Positions 45,830 through 55,939 of a DNA stretch of 64,000 nucleotides are shown here, one piece after another (position 1 is the stretch's first letter; each line of letters opens with the position of its first letter). Made by a program: the position numbers and the translations under genes. Where the stretch lies: NCBI GenBank assembly GCA_015039315.1, contig WIDE01000142.1:1-64000 (forward strand), written 5' to 3'. The stretch is from Clavulina sp. PMI_390 (taxonomy: Eukaryota > Basidiomycota > Agaricomycetes > Cantharellales > Hydnaceae). The notes under the pieces were generated by a model. It made no database searches. It was given only the letters and a program-made list of their open reading frames with translations, and was not told the origin of the DNA.

Positions 45830-45875
45830 CCCTAGACGCTGGTCAAGAGATCAGAGTGCAACTCGATGAGACGCG

Positions 45876-45883
45876 TGACGTCA
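45876..45883 (-). promoter_or_regulatory. CRE element of Con-6 gene 3
   Basis: Perfect TGACGTCA about 50 bp upstream of the TATA-like element, matching the geometry of genes 1 and 2. Confidence 0.6.
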
Positions 45884-46766
45884 AAGACCCAGTTACCGCC
45901 CAAACCCCAAGCCCCAACTCCCCCACGCTTGTTGCGACCGGCACTCCAGAACAACACTCCAGAACGATTCGAAAGAAAATGCGGACCCTGTGCGGACCCT
46001 ATTCCCCGCAACGCTTTGACTCGAATCGATGACATCACTGGGGTAGCGGTTGCAACTCTGGTATCGTGTTTCGTGGTGCAATTCCAGAGTGCGGCATTCT
46101 CTGTAACTCGGTCGACTCACAATGCACCATCCAGCCCGCGTTTTCCGCGACTTCTTGGCCTCTCATAGACTCTCGAATACTTCCGGTGCCAGTGTGACTA
46201 CACAACCGGCTTCCGGCATTGTTGACAGTCTCGGCCATTGCTCCAGAACCCATGAATTGCGCACCGCAACAGTAGCGCTACGCTACCCCAACACGTGTTT
46301 CAGAGTAACTCTGCTCCAATGACGAGTAATGGGAAGATCAGAAGCACCTCTGACACGCGTCATTGCGCGTCATCGCCTCGTCTTGGTGCCAAGGGCGGTG
46401 ATTTGCCCGACGATCGTCACTATAACCCCACAGACTTTTCTCGTCCACAGCAATTTCCATAGACTGATTGTTTGCCATCTGTGGAATAAAGTGTGGGGTC
46501 GGGTGAAACTCGGATCCGTATCCTTGTCTGAGCTTGTCTCGGTGGCTCTGATCCTCGACGAACAATTCAGTCCTTGGCAGAGTCGAGAGAGACCCCGATC
46601 GGTGATTTGGAGGACCTCAAGATGTCAACGTCGATAGTAAGCTCGCCCGACCTCGAGTTACGATCTACCGCCATCGACGTCGTCCCGCGCGGAGAGCTTC
46701 GCATGACATCGCGTTTTCCGCCCAGAATCGAATATCTCCGCGAATCACCGATCCGCTGATGAGCTC
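45884..46766. other. Divergent promoter region between Con-6 genes 3 and 4
   Basis: About 0.9 kb with several TGACATC or ACGTC half-sites (for example 46027 and 46704) that may be weak CRE-like elements. No gene seen. Confidence 0.45.
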
Positions 46767-46773
46767 TATATAA
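46767..46773 (+). promoter_or_regulatory. TATA box of Con-6 gene 4
   Basis: TATATAA within GAGCTCTATATAAG, 79 bp before the ATG. An imperfect CRE (TGACATC, 46704-46710) lies about 60 bp upstream. Confidence 0.65.
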
Positions 46774-46845
46774 GTCTTTGGATGGTCGCCGTCTCCTTTC
46801 ACCGCACTCTACTACACTTTTACTATCTCAGCTATCCAACGCATT

Positions 46846-47539
46846 ATGTCTTGTGGGTGTTGTCGCCGTCTATCTCAAGAAAGGTCGGATTTGACTAACT
46901 TCTCTGGCAAATTCCTCCCCAGCTGCTAACGACGAGGTGGTCGACGAGGTAAGCACTAGCGACTCACATTTATTGTCTGAGGGATGTCTCTAATTCTCCT
47001 TCACCAATAGCAAACTGCTCGCGAGGTCGAACGCACTGAAGGCGACTCAGATACCTCTGGAGATTATGTGCCTGGCACTGATGCTACCCAGGCTACCTAC
47101 GGTATGTTTCTATTCGATGATTCTCGACCTGCTTCATCCCTCTTCACGAGTTCATGGTATCCCTGGCTCACTCGAAAGTATTCTGGTGTTTATCTCGCCT
47201 TATTTCTTACGATAGGAGAAGACACTCGTGACGCCGGAAGTGTTGAACCAAGTGATGAGGCTTTTGACGCTGACGTTGTCGACGACTCTGAGGAGATGCA
47301 GGAGTTTGAGGAGGCTGATGTTGGGGACAATGGAGGTACCGATGGCCTGACGAATCGCCAGATTGGTGGCCTCAAGGCTACACTTAAGAGTACGTTGACG
47401 TTCTCTTCATTGACACAGATGATGACAAGGCATGATATTGATTCTCTGTGTCAATCTTCTCTCTATAGATCCACGTGTTTCTGAGGAGGCCAAGGAGAAT
47501 GCTGCTGAGAAGCTTCGTACTGCTGGCGTCAATGCGTAG
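46846..47539 (+). CDS. Con-6 protein 4 with acidic N-terminus
   Basis: Exons 46846-46852, 46923-46948, 47011-47101, 47216-47389, 47469-47539 give 122 aa. A long acidic N-terminal region (Asp/Glu-rich, about residues 5-90) precedes one canonical Con-6 repeat (QIGGLKATLK joined to NPRVSEEAKENAAEKL) ending GVNA. As in the other members, exon 1 is seven bases and the repeat is cut by a phase-1 intron in the Asn codon. It is divergently transcribed from gene 3. The family role is probably in stress or developmental resting cells; the biochemical function is not known. Confidence 0.87.
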
Positions 47540-47716
47540 AATCCACTCGCCCTTATATTCACTTCAAGCCCTTGTATCACGTAGTATCTTGGCCCCGTCG
47601 AACATAATAAGGAGTACATTGAGATACTATACAACATGTACACGAGATTCAATGTAAATGTACTGATAGCAGCCCACACAAGTACATTTACCCTAAGCAG
47701 ATATCCATTTACACAT

Positions 47717-49311
47717 TTATTTACGCTCGCCCTCCCCAGTCCAGCCGTAAGCAGGTTTAAGCCCAAGAGCCTCACGTCGTGACTTGCCCTTGGGGTTGAA
47801 CGATGGCTTCTCGCCAAGAGAGACCACACGCTCGCCACTGCGCCTCTCGGTATAATCGCGCCTATCGATAATCACAAAGACACAAGTGGTGTCAGCTCGG
47901 TGGTAGCATATACAATATCACATTCGGACGTGATCAAAAACGAATACTCACGTAGCGGCGTGGAAGTGGCTGCGATTGTCCCAGATAGCGAAGCTCCCGG
48001 GCTGCCAACGGAAACGTACCTGAAGGTCATGGTTCCTGTCGACGAGCGCGAAGAGATACTCGAGGATACGGTCGGACTCGTCCTTAGTAACGCCAATAAT
48101 ACGCTTTGTGAAAGCACTGTTGACGAAAACCGACTTCCAACCTGTTGCACATGGAATACGACCAGATAATGAGACAATGGGGTCGCATTGAGGTAGACAG
48201 GCGATGATGCTTACCCGTGACAGGGTTAACGCGAATGACGGGATGGACAGCCTCGAGAGCAGGGCCTTGGTTCAATGGGTGACCGCGAATGTCCTCTCTT
48301 AGCTTTGTGCCCCAGGCGCTCGCAATATCACGGAAGACACCTCCACTGTGATAAGCGGTGAGAGTTTCAAGATAAGCAGCAAAAGATGGAGAAAGGCGGT
48401 CGTAGACCTCGTAGCCACTGTTACGCAAGAGTAAAGTGTCAGATCTTCTACAATCATCATCAATCATATCACTCACTTGGCCCAAAGGGTATCACCACCA
48501 GTAGGAGGTTGAATAGGGAGCCTCAACATGGAGTAGTCTGACGGAATGGGCTCAAAAGTGATATCGGAGTGCCTATGGACGCCAATGAACACCGATAAGA
48601 TATTGGATGCAGGGAGAGAGACATACCACTCCTTTGCAGCCAAGTTGGACTGGTCCCCACGCTCGTACTGCCTAAAAATTATTCCCATCAGTACTTTTGC
48701 ATAGGAATCGCACAATAACGCGTGCTACTAACCCACGTCTCTCAATGATGGTGACCTCGCTTCCTAATTCGGATGTGCTCTCTGTCAAAGGGTGAACGTG
48801 AAGTCCAGAGCTGAGAGGGTTGCCAGTTAGGCGACCAAGGCGGCTAGCGAGCTCTCGTTGTTGCTCGATGGTGAAATCCTGTTCACGGAAAAAGGCGACA
48901 CCCCTCTCGGCGACTGGAGATAACAGTGAGACGACCCGGAAAGATAGAGAAATGTGATTGGAATATGATAGATGCACCACCGCACATATTGATCAACATA
49001 ACAATAGTTGAGTTGTCTTCAAGGTCAGAAGTGTGATAGCGAACAGGCACTTACTCAGAATACCAAGATCACGGATAAGATTGTCAGAGTTATCGTCTTT
49101 GAGGATAGCAGAGATCTTCATATTTATGGAAATGTGAGCTAACATTATCGGCACGTAGGTGCGCAAGAGTGGGGCTATTTACCTGCACGCTAGGATCAAA
49201 CTCCACGCCGATGCTCGGTGTAAGGAAAACCTTCTTGAACACGTCAAGAGAGTTGGTGGACTGGAGAGGCTGTGGGGAGCCGGAAAGAGATTCGTCGTTG
49301 AAGGAAGGCAT
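47717..49311 (-). CDS. TauD/TfdA-type Fe(II)/2-oxoglutarate dioxygenase
   Basis: Eight exons: 49311-49183, 49115-49055, 48913-48733, 48671-48627, 48572-48477, 48417-48215, 48141-47952, 47861-47717, total 349 aa. The facial triad is intact: His140 and Asp142 in EWHSDITFEP, and the distal His299 in WDNRSHFHAAT. The basic residue that holds 2-oxoglutarate is probably Arg309 or Arg313 in TERRSGERV. Fungal members close to yeast Jlp1 release sulfite from sulfonates such as taurine, making them sulfur-scavenging enzymes; other members act on unrelated substrates, so the assignment is to family only. Cytosolic, no signal peptide. Splice phases agree at all seven junctions. Confidence 0.9.
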
Positions 49312-49383
49312 ATTTGAACACAGTAGATGGATAGAGGGGAGTGATCAATCGAGAAGTCAAAGGAAATGAGGTGTAAAGGAAGT

Positions 49384-50008
49384 TTATATATCATACCGAT
49401 CGGCATTGGTCACGGCATCCGTTACACCTATCGATGTGCGCAATCCATAGTAAATATTCGTCATTGGGACTGCCAGAGTTGAGTCGTCACTTCGGGCGAG
49501 GATGGCGTCTTCCCGAAATGGATTGAACCCACTTGGCTGGGTTACACAAACCCCGCCAATAATATGACGGATAAGGACGTTAGAACGTGTGCGTGAGGAA
49601 GGCAATGCTAACAGAGCCGAAAGGAGTCGGGTATGGAAGTAATCCAGCTGACCAGAGGAGGGCAGAAGCACACTTTGATCGAGATATCGCCAAGGAGTAA
49701 CCATAGACTTAGAGTAAACGGAGATTATACGAGTAAATAAAGAGTTTCTTGCGCCTTTATCGAAATAGAAGCATAGAGTTTCAAGGTTCCAGGGACACTC
49801 GAGGGTGTTCAGTCGTAGCGAACCAGCATTGTGGGTCCTTTGATTGCCAAGGAGGCAGAGAACCACTTGAATCCACATAAATTGGGAGGGATAGAGGCGT
49901 CAGAAATAGTGGTAGACCGGATTGATTCGTGGGGTATGGCCAGAGCTCATGCATATCTAAGGTCTGAGCAGCATGAGCAGGTCGGAGGATTTTGGTGAAA
50001 AGATCCAC
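49384..50008 (-). other. Open frames of unknown status
   Basis: Two overlapping minus-strand frames (50008-49781 and 49878-49384) could make one short protein, with segments such as LNTLECPWNLETLCFYFDK that look globular. I found no family match and no convincing junction between them. It may be an unrecognised small gene, a relic, or 3' sequence of the F-box gene at 50.0 kb. Confidence 0.2.
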
Positions 50009-50023
50009 TTAGATATCGGGTAA

Positions 50024-51646
50024 CTACCACCATATAGACTCCTTATGTTTTACCATCTCCCACCATCTGTTTAACGTAAAAGAGATAAGGTTGCCATACA
50101 ACACTAATGGATGCACGGAAGCATATAGAAGACGGTACCTCCAGTGATTTCTATCATTCTCGCAGGATCCACCCTCCAGAGGGTTAGGCTCAAGCCAGGG
50201 AGCAATAGTCGTATACCAGGATTCCTTTCCCCTCTCAAGCCTGGAGTCCTGGATCTTCCATATTTTATCTGAGCCGTCGTGCGCGAAATGTGGCAACAAT
50301 AAGTTCGGGTCTAAAGGCACCCGAGAAGCTTCAATATGAGTGTCAGATAGGGAGGATGAGTCATTGGTGCCTTTGCCCATGCAATGGATCTCGACGCGCT
50401 CTAAAGAAGGGAAAGGCTCTTTCTGGAGAGATCGTGCCAAGCGAAACGTGGCCCCGAGCGGAGCAGGGCTCACGATATCCACCTTCGATCCAACGGAGTG
50501 CACTTCTTCATCGACCGAGACAGAGCAACTCTGCTGCGCGTTTTGGTCATACACGTGGAACTTCAGTGACTTGAGATTACGTAGTGACCCCCATAGCGGT
50601 GGTCGTTCCAGGGCTAATATGGGATGCTCATCTAGGAGATGTGGTGATTCCATCCCTCGAGGCAAACAGTCCATATTGAGCTCTATGTGCTCCATAGTAG
50701 GGCATCCAAGAGCACGCAGCAGGTACCCAGGCTCCGTGTGAGCATTGACATTCATACACAAGCGTGCAGAGTGCAAGAAGACAGCCTGCGCAGAATTTTG
50801 GCGCTTCCTTAGAGCTTTCACCAAAGCGAGTTCAATTATTTCTAAATCGTATATTGGGACAGGCTCTCCCCATAAGTAAATTGACTCTAGAGGGCTGGAA
50901 GAGAGGAAAGCAGTGATGAGATAGAGATTCTGTGAGGCGACAAATCGTAGGTTGGGGAGGGTAGGAGCTGTGACTTCGCTCTGGTCTGGGTCCCACAGCG
51001 CAATCAGCTCAGTGATTGACGACCACGAGCTGTATGCGGGATAAAAAGTTGGGGCGATGACCTCAGTAATGACAGTTTCGAGGCGCAAGCTACTGAAGGC
51101 TCTCGAAAGGCAAGAGATAAAGTCCGCAGGCGCGTTTGGGCCCACAATATGAAAGAAAGTGAGTTGGCTCAGGGTGCTGAAGGTACGTTCAACGTGGTCC
51201 AGAGGGACCGAAAGAAAGTGGGACAGTGGGTTACCCATTGATAGGAGAAGCTCGAGCTCATCGAGCTCTATGGTGAGGGAGCGAGCATGTTTGGTCCATG
51301 GAGTGTGTGTTGCAAGGAATGTGATGAAGCTCGAGAAGCGATAATATTGGTGTTCGCGAGCTTCCATGAGAGCCTCGTGGTCAATACTCTCGATCTGAAA
51401 CTTAATCGAGTGCCAAAGAAGTGGAATGGCCTCGTGGTGTAGAGAGCGGGAAGCCAATGAGCAGCTCTTCAGGTCCCACAAGGGAAGATAGGAGAGGAAT
51501 TCAGCCTCCAATTCTGGCAAAAAAGGGCGCGGAAACGGTTCAACGTCTACATAGGCTAGGGTCATGCCATCATCAACCATCGATACATGCTCAGCGGTCC
51601 CCGGGGAGCGGCGTTGTGATGACTGGAGCATACCTTCGGATGACAT
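50024..51646 (-). CDS. F-box-like protein 1 of tandem array
   Basis: From the ATG at 51646 the frame is open to 50024. A 3' intron (donor GAG|GTACCG, 50138-50067) can be removed in frame, giving 516 aa, or retained, giving 540 aa. The F-box-like segment is RPFLPELEAEFLSYLPLWDL then SLHHEAIPLLWHSIKF. The remainder is a Leu-rich body ending RWWEMVKHK. The terminal exon starting at the second base of an Arg codon (AG|A TGG) is shared by all four genes of the array. Presumed SCF adaptor of the Agaricomycete F-box expansion; target unknown. This member is the most divergent of the four. Confidence 0.78.
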   Translation of the reverse strand: MSSEGMLQSSQRRSPGTAEHVSMVDDGMTLAYVDVEPFPRPFLPELEAEFLSYLPLWDLKSCSLASRSLHHEAIPLLWHSIKFQIESIDHEALMEAREHQYYRFSSFITFLATHTPWTKHARSLTIELDELELLLSMGNPLSHFLSVPLDHVERTFSTLSQLTFFHIVGPNAPADFISCLSRAFSSLRLETVITEVIAPTFYPAYSSWSSITELIALWDPDQSEVTAPTLPNLRFVASQNLYLITAFLSSSPLESIYLWGEPVPIYDLEIIELALVKALRKRQNSAQAVFLHSARLCMNVNAHTEPGYLLRALGCPTMEHIELNMDCLPRGMESPHLLDEHPILALERPPLWGSLRNLKSLKFHVYDQNAQQSCSVSVDEEVHSVGSKVDIVSPAPLGATFRLARSLQKEPFPSLERVEIHCMGKGTNDSSSLSDTHIEASRVPLDPNLLLPHFAHDGSDKIWKIQDSRLERGKESWYTTIAPWLEPNPLEGGSCENDRNHWRYRLLYASVHPLVLYGNLISFTLNRWWEMVKHKESIWW

Positions 51647-52008
51647 GGTTGAGAGAAGACTGAGGCTCAACACTCGTGCCTGTCACTCCTTGTCACTTGG
51701 ATCTGTATCAAATTCTCGACCACACTGGTCAACATCGCCGAAATGGTCTCCATAATATGGCATTGGGACACACATATAACACACTTGTCCAACCAATATG
51801 GCACAGTATGCAATTTAAAGCCCCGATCTATGTAGCCTCGTAAGATACTCCCATCAGTGAGGGTGTGATATCCGCACAGCGAAGGTAGTCTAGGGGCTGA
51901 ATATGAATTTCTTATTGTTCGCTGCTATCACGAATCAAATAACTACTTTGGACATCGTTCAACATGAAGATGTCATCCTCTGGTTCCGTCTGCGTTGCTG
52001 GGGAATAG
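51647..52008. repeat. Spacer of F-box array, copied at 53.7-54.0 kb
   Basis: The segment from 51623 rightwards (CTGGAGCATACCTTCGGATG and on) is matched by 53701-53805. No gene. Confidence 0.5.
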
Positions 52009-53485
52009 TTACGGGCCGTCCACTTCGTACACTGGCGTTTCAGACCATCTAAGCAGGAATAAATGATATTTGGGGACCGTTATCATTTATGACGTTTAGA
52101 GAGACTGCCCTAGCGTACCTAATCACTCCATCTGAATCGGGCACAACTGGCAGCGTTGCCCGATCAGAAAGGCGCAATAATGGGTGGTCTATTCCGATGG
52201 GACGGATGAATGCACCCTGCTGCAGAGCTACATCCTCTATGGAATCAGTGACTTCCCACAGATCAGAGCTTTCGAGGATTTGACCAAGAATGGCTGGTGA
52301 CCGCGTTGCTTTTATGTTGACAATCCGATACGCCGACTCGGAAGGCGTATCTGGAACTGCCCCCATGCTATACAATTCTATGCGCTGAAGCAAAGGAGGG
52401 TGGTGTCCCTGTTGTAGCCACGTGGAGAGGTAGAAGCCGGCTTCAGTCACCAAGTCTGATGGCACATGCTCCGGGCGTAAATGCTTAGAGGGGACAACTT
52501 CGAGGAGTTGATCGTAAACCTCAAATCGCAATGACCTGAGGGAGGGAAGTGTTTGAGAGATGGAAGGCGAGGCAGCTTCAAGGCAAACGGCAATATAATC
52601 TGCCAGGTCGAATGACTCGGATGTGTCCATGCCATCAAGCACAAGATGGATGTGCTCCAGCGTAGGGCTTTCGAGAGAGCTCATGAACTCCCGCAACGTT
52701 ATCGCCTCGTTCAAGAAGTGGTAGAGGCAAACGCTTCGAAGTGTAGATATTCCACTGCTGGCTTGAGCACGAATCGCGTCCACTACTCCAGCGAGTTCGC
52801 TCTCGGAACTCCCTGCTCCATAGAAGCAGATTGACTCTAGTGGGCTGGATAGCATGAATTTCGCCATCATATCAAGTTTGTTGCACGCGATAAAGCGTAA
52901 ATGAGGAAGGTGCGGAAGTTCTGTGGGGTCCACCATGCCCTGAAGTAACAGGTCTTTGAGAGTTGATGCCCAACTAACATAGTGATCAAGCGCCCTGGGA
53001 GTGGAGACGAAAGAGTGTACGGCACGAACAGGAGCAGTCGACAAGGCTTGACAGATGGTTGATACAAATTGGCGTGAAAGGATCGATCCTCGAAGTTCGA
53101 GATACTGAAGTTGGCGCATGGGCTTGAGCGCACTAGTGATCAAATCCCAGGGAACGGTTAGCCCTGCTTCAGCAGTTTCGATAATAGAACGTGATTCCGG
53201 ATGATGTAAAAAACTGCCCAGAACGAGTACTAGCCGACGGACATATGGAACCCGCCGGACCTCCAGTATGAGATCGTTGATAAATCTGGCAAATTTCTCG
53301 CTCACTGGAGCGATATCCCGATGGTATGTGATCAACACCTCGAACCTAATCGAATGCCAAAGGAGGCGGGAGGCTTCCCTATTCCAAGATGGAGCCACCA
53401 GAGCACAATTCTTGAGGTCTGGCGTCGAAAGGTGAGACAAGATAACGCCTTGTATCTCGGGCAGGAATGCTCGTGCAAACACCAT
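52009..53485 (-). CDS. F-box-like protein 2 of tandem array
   Basis: Exons 53485-52119 (1367 nt) and 52048-52009 (40 nt) give 468 aa. The start MVFARAFLPEIQGVILSHLS is followed by TPDLKNCALVAPSWNREASR and LLWHSI, the array's F-box. The body has Leu-rich blocks such as LRFIACNKLDMMAKF. The intron donor (TTAG|GTACGC) leads to a terminal exon reading RWSETPVYEVDGP. Intact frame throughout. Its exon lengths equal those of gene 3, so 2 and 3 are a recent pair. Confidence 0.82.
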
Positions 53486-54043
53486 TTTTACTGAGCGACG
53501 TTACGTCGGCCACTTGCTTATGAGTTTTCTGGGATAGAGTGAGACTTTAGGGGAGCGCCACTTTGGAGCCCTGCCTGCATGAGAGCTGTAGGGCGAGCAA
53601 ACAGGCTCAGAGTATTCGGGCGAGAGTGCCAGATGTGGAGTGGGAGATCGTGGGAAACGGTAATCAATGGACGCCATTCAATGTGTTACGACTGCCACAA
53701 CTGGAGCATACCTTAGGATGACATGGTCGAGAGGAGGCCATAGACCTAAGACTTGCGCCTGCCACTCCCTATCACTCGCATCTGTGTAATATTCTTGACC
53801 ACAGGACGAAATTTTGCTATTCCAACTAACGCTGCCTAAAGCCCATCGAAAATATCGTACTATTTCGTATAGATATCACAATTGTAAAGTCCATACGGCA
53901 CCCTTGCGCTCATTGGAGCCCAGATATATCCAAATTGCATGTGAGAATAGTGCTCACTGCTGCGGCGAATCAAGTCAATGCTTGTGACACCGTTCATCAA
54001 GGCGGTGTCATTCCTGTTTCCCATCTGCGCCATGAATGTAAAG
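53486..54043. repeat. Spacer with fossil of F-box gene 1 5' end
   Basis: Positions 53701-53805 match the 5' region of F-box gene 1 (51623-51725), including its start-codon context GACATGGT. The coding sequence that should follow is absent. The promoter-like stretch upstream of gene 2 (53590-53680) resembles the one upstream of gene 3 (55615-55690). Confidence 0.55.
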
Positions 54044-55521
54044 CTACCAGTCTTCCACTTCATATAACGGCGTCTCGGACCATCTGAGCAGGAGGAACAG
54101 ATATTCGGACGTCGTTACTATCTATGGCGTTTAGAGAGACTGCCCCTAACGTACCTAATCACTCCATCTGAATCGGGCACAACTGGCAGCGTCGCCGGGT
54201 CAGTAAAACGCAATAATGGGGGGTTTATCCCAACGGGATGGATGGATTGGCTTATTCGCAGAACTGCATCCTTTATAGAATCAGTGACTTTTCAAAGATC
54301 AGAGCTCTCGAGGAGCCGACCAGGAATGGCCGGCGACCGAATCGCTTCTATGTCAACAATCCGATATGCAGACTTGGGTGGGGTATCTGGAACTGACCCC
54401 AAGCTATACACCTCTATGTGCTCAAGCAAAGCAGGATGATCAAACCGCTGTAGCCACATAGAGAAACGGAGGCCGGCCTCGGTTATCAAGTATGATGACC
54501 CGCGCTCGGGGGGTAAACATTGAGAGGGTATAATATCAAGGTATGGATCATAGAGCTCGAATCGCAATGACCTGAGGGACGGAAGTGCTCGAGACATGGA
54601 GTTCGAGGCATCTTCGAGGCAAGAGGCGATATAATCGGCAAGGTCGAATGACTCGGACCACTTCACACCATCGAGCACAAGGTGGATGTGCTCCAGAGTC
54701 GGGGATTCAAGCGAGTTCATGAGTTCCCGTAACGTCATCGTCTCGTTCAAGAATTGGCGGAGATAGACGCTTCGAAGCGTAGATATTCCGGTTGTAGTTT
54801 GAGCATTGATTGCGTTTATCACTGCAGCGAGTTCGCTCTTGGAACTCCTTACCCCATACATACAAATTGACTCTACAGGGCTGGTTATCATGAAGTTCGC
54901 CACCACCTCGGGCATATCGGATGCGATAAAGCGCAGATGAGGAAGTCGTGGGAGCTCCTGGGAGTCTGTGATGTTATTAAGCAATACATCCTTTATAGTT
55001 GACACCCAGTTGGCATAGTAGTCAAGCACCCTTGGAATAGGGATGGAAGAGTATATAGCACAAATAGGAGCGCCCGATAAGGCTTGACAAATGGTCGAGG
55101 CCAATCGGGGCGAAAAGACTGATCCATAAAGGTCGAGATATTGAAGTCGGTACATAGGCTTGAAGGCACGGGTGATCAATTCCCATGGAACGGTGAGGCA
55201 TGCTTCGGCGGTTTCGATGCTAGAATGTGATTCCTGATGATGCACGAAACCGTCTAAATCGAGCGCGAGCCGACGGACGTATGGATCCCGTTGGGCTTGC
55301 AGTGTGAGTTCGTTGATAAATCTGGAGAACTTCTCGCTTGCTCGAGCGATATCCCCAACGATCGACTCGGACGCCTTGAACTTGATAGAGTGCCAAAGAA
55401 GGCGTGTGGCCTCTCTATTCCAGTCTGGGGCCACCAGGGCACAGTTCTTGAGCTCAGGCGTCGAAAGGTGAGACAGGATGACGCCTTGCATCTCAGGCAG
55501 GAATGCTCGTGTAAACACCAT
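54044..55521 (-). pseudogene. F-box-like protein 3, interrupted by a stop codon
   Basis: The gene has the exon plan of gene 2 (55521-54155, 1367 nt; 54083-54044, 40 nt) and starts MVFTRAFLPEMQGVILSHLS. At 54294-54292 a TGA stands where gene 2 has TGG: LLESSDL then stop, against SSDLWEVTDS in gene 2. After the stop the frame continues open to the same terminal exon (RWSETPLYEVEDW). The encoded protein would be 409 aa, lacking about 58 C-terminal residues. Because only one lesion is visible, this is either a very recent pseudogene, a truncated functional protein, a read-through gene or a sequencing error. Confidence 0.75.
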
Positions 55522-55939
55522 CTTTGTTACGTAGGCCACTTGCTTATAAGTTTTATGGGGTAGACTAAAACTTTAGCAACGCACCGCTTTTGAAGCCCCT
55601 AATGAGTTCGGTAGGGCGAGCAAGTTCGCTCAGAGTAGTTGGGGGAGAGCACGGGTCGTGGGGTGGGTGACCGTGGGAAACTATGTGAGTAATAGCCTCA
55701 TAGGTGGGTGGATGCAGAGTATTACCATCAAGGCAAGGGGTTGTGGAGAAAAGTTCTCATTTTCATGCAATTTCTCGAGGTTGGAGTCGTTCAAGGCACA
55801 GCAGCTTTCGGAGGATTGTGGGCATTCAAGACACACGGTATATTCGTTTGATGCAACCAAAATCGACATCGCATGGACAGCATTCGAGAATGTAGATATA
55901 TAATCGCAATATTGTACGGCACAAAGTACGTATTGTAGC
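55522..55939. other. Spacer of F-box array
   Basis: Promoter flank of gene 3 and 3' flank of gene 4. I see no gene. Confidence 0.5.
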
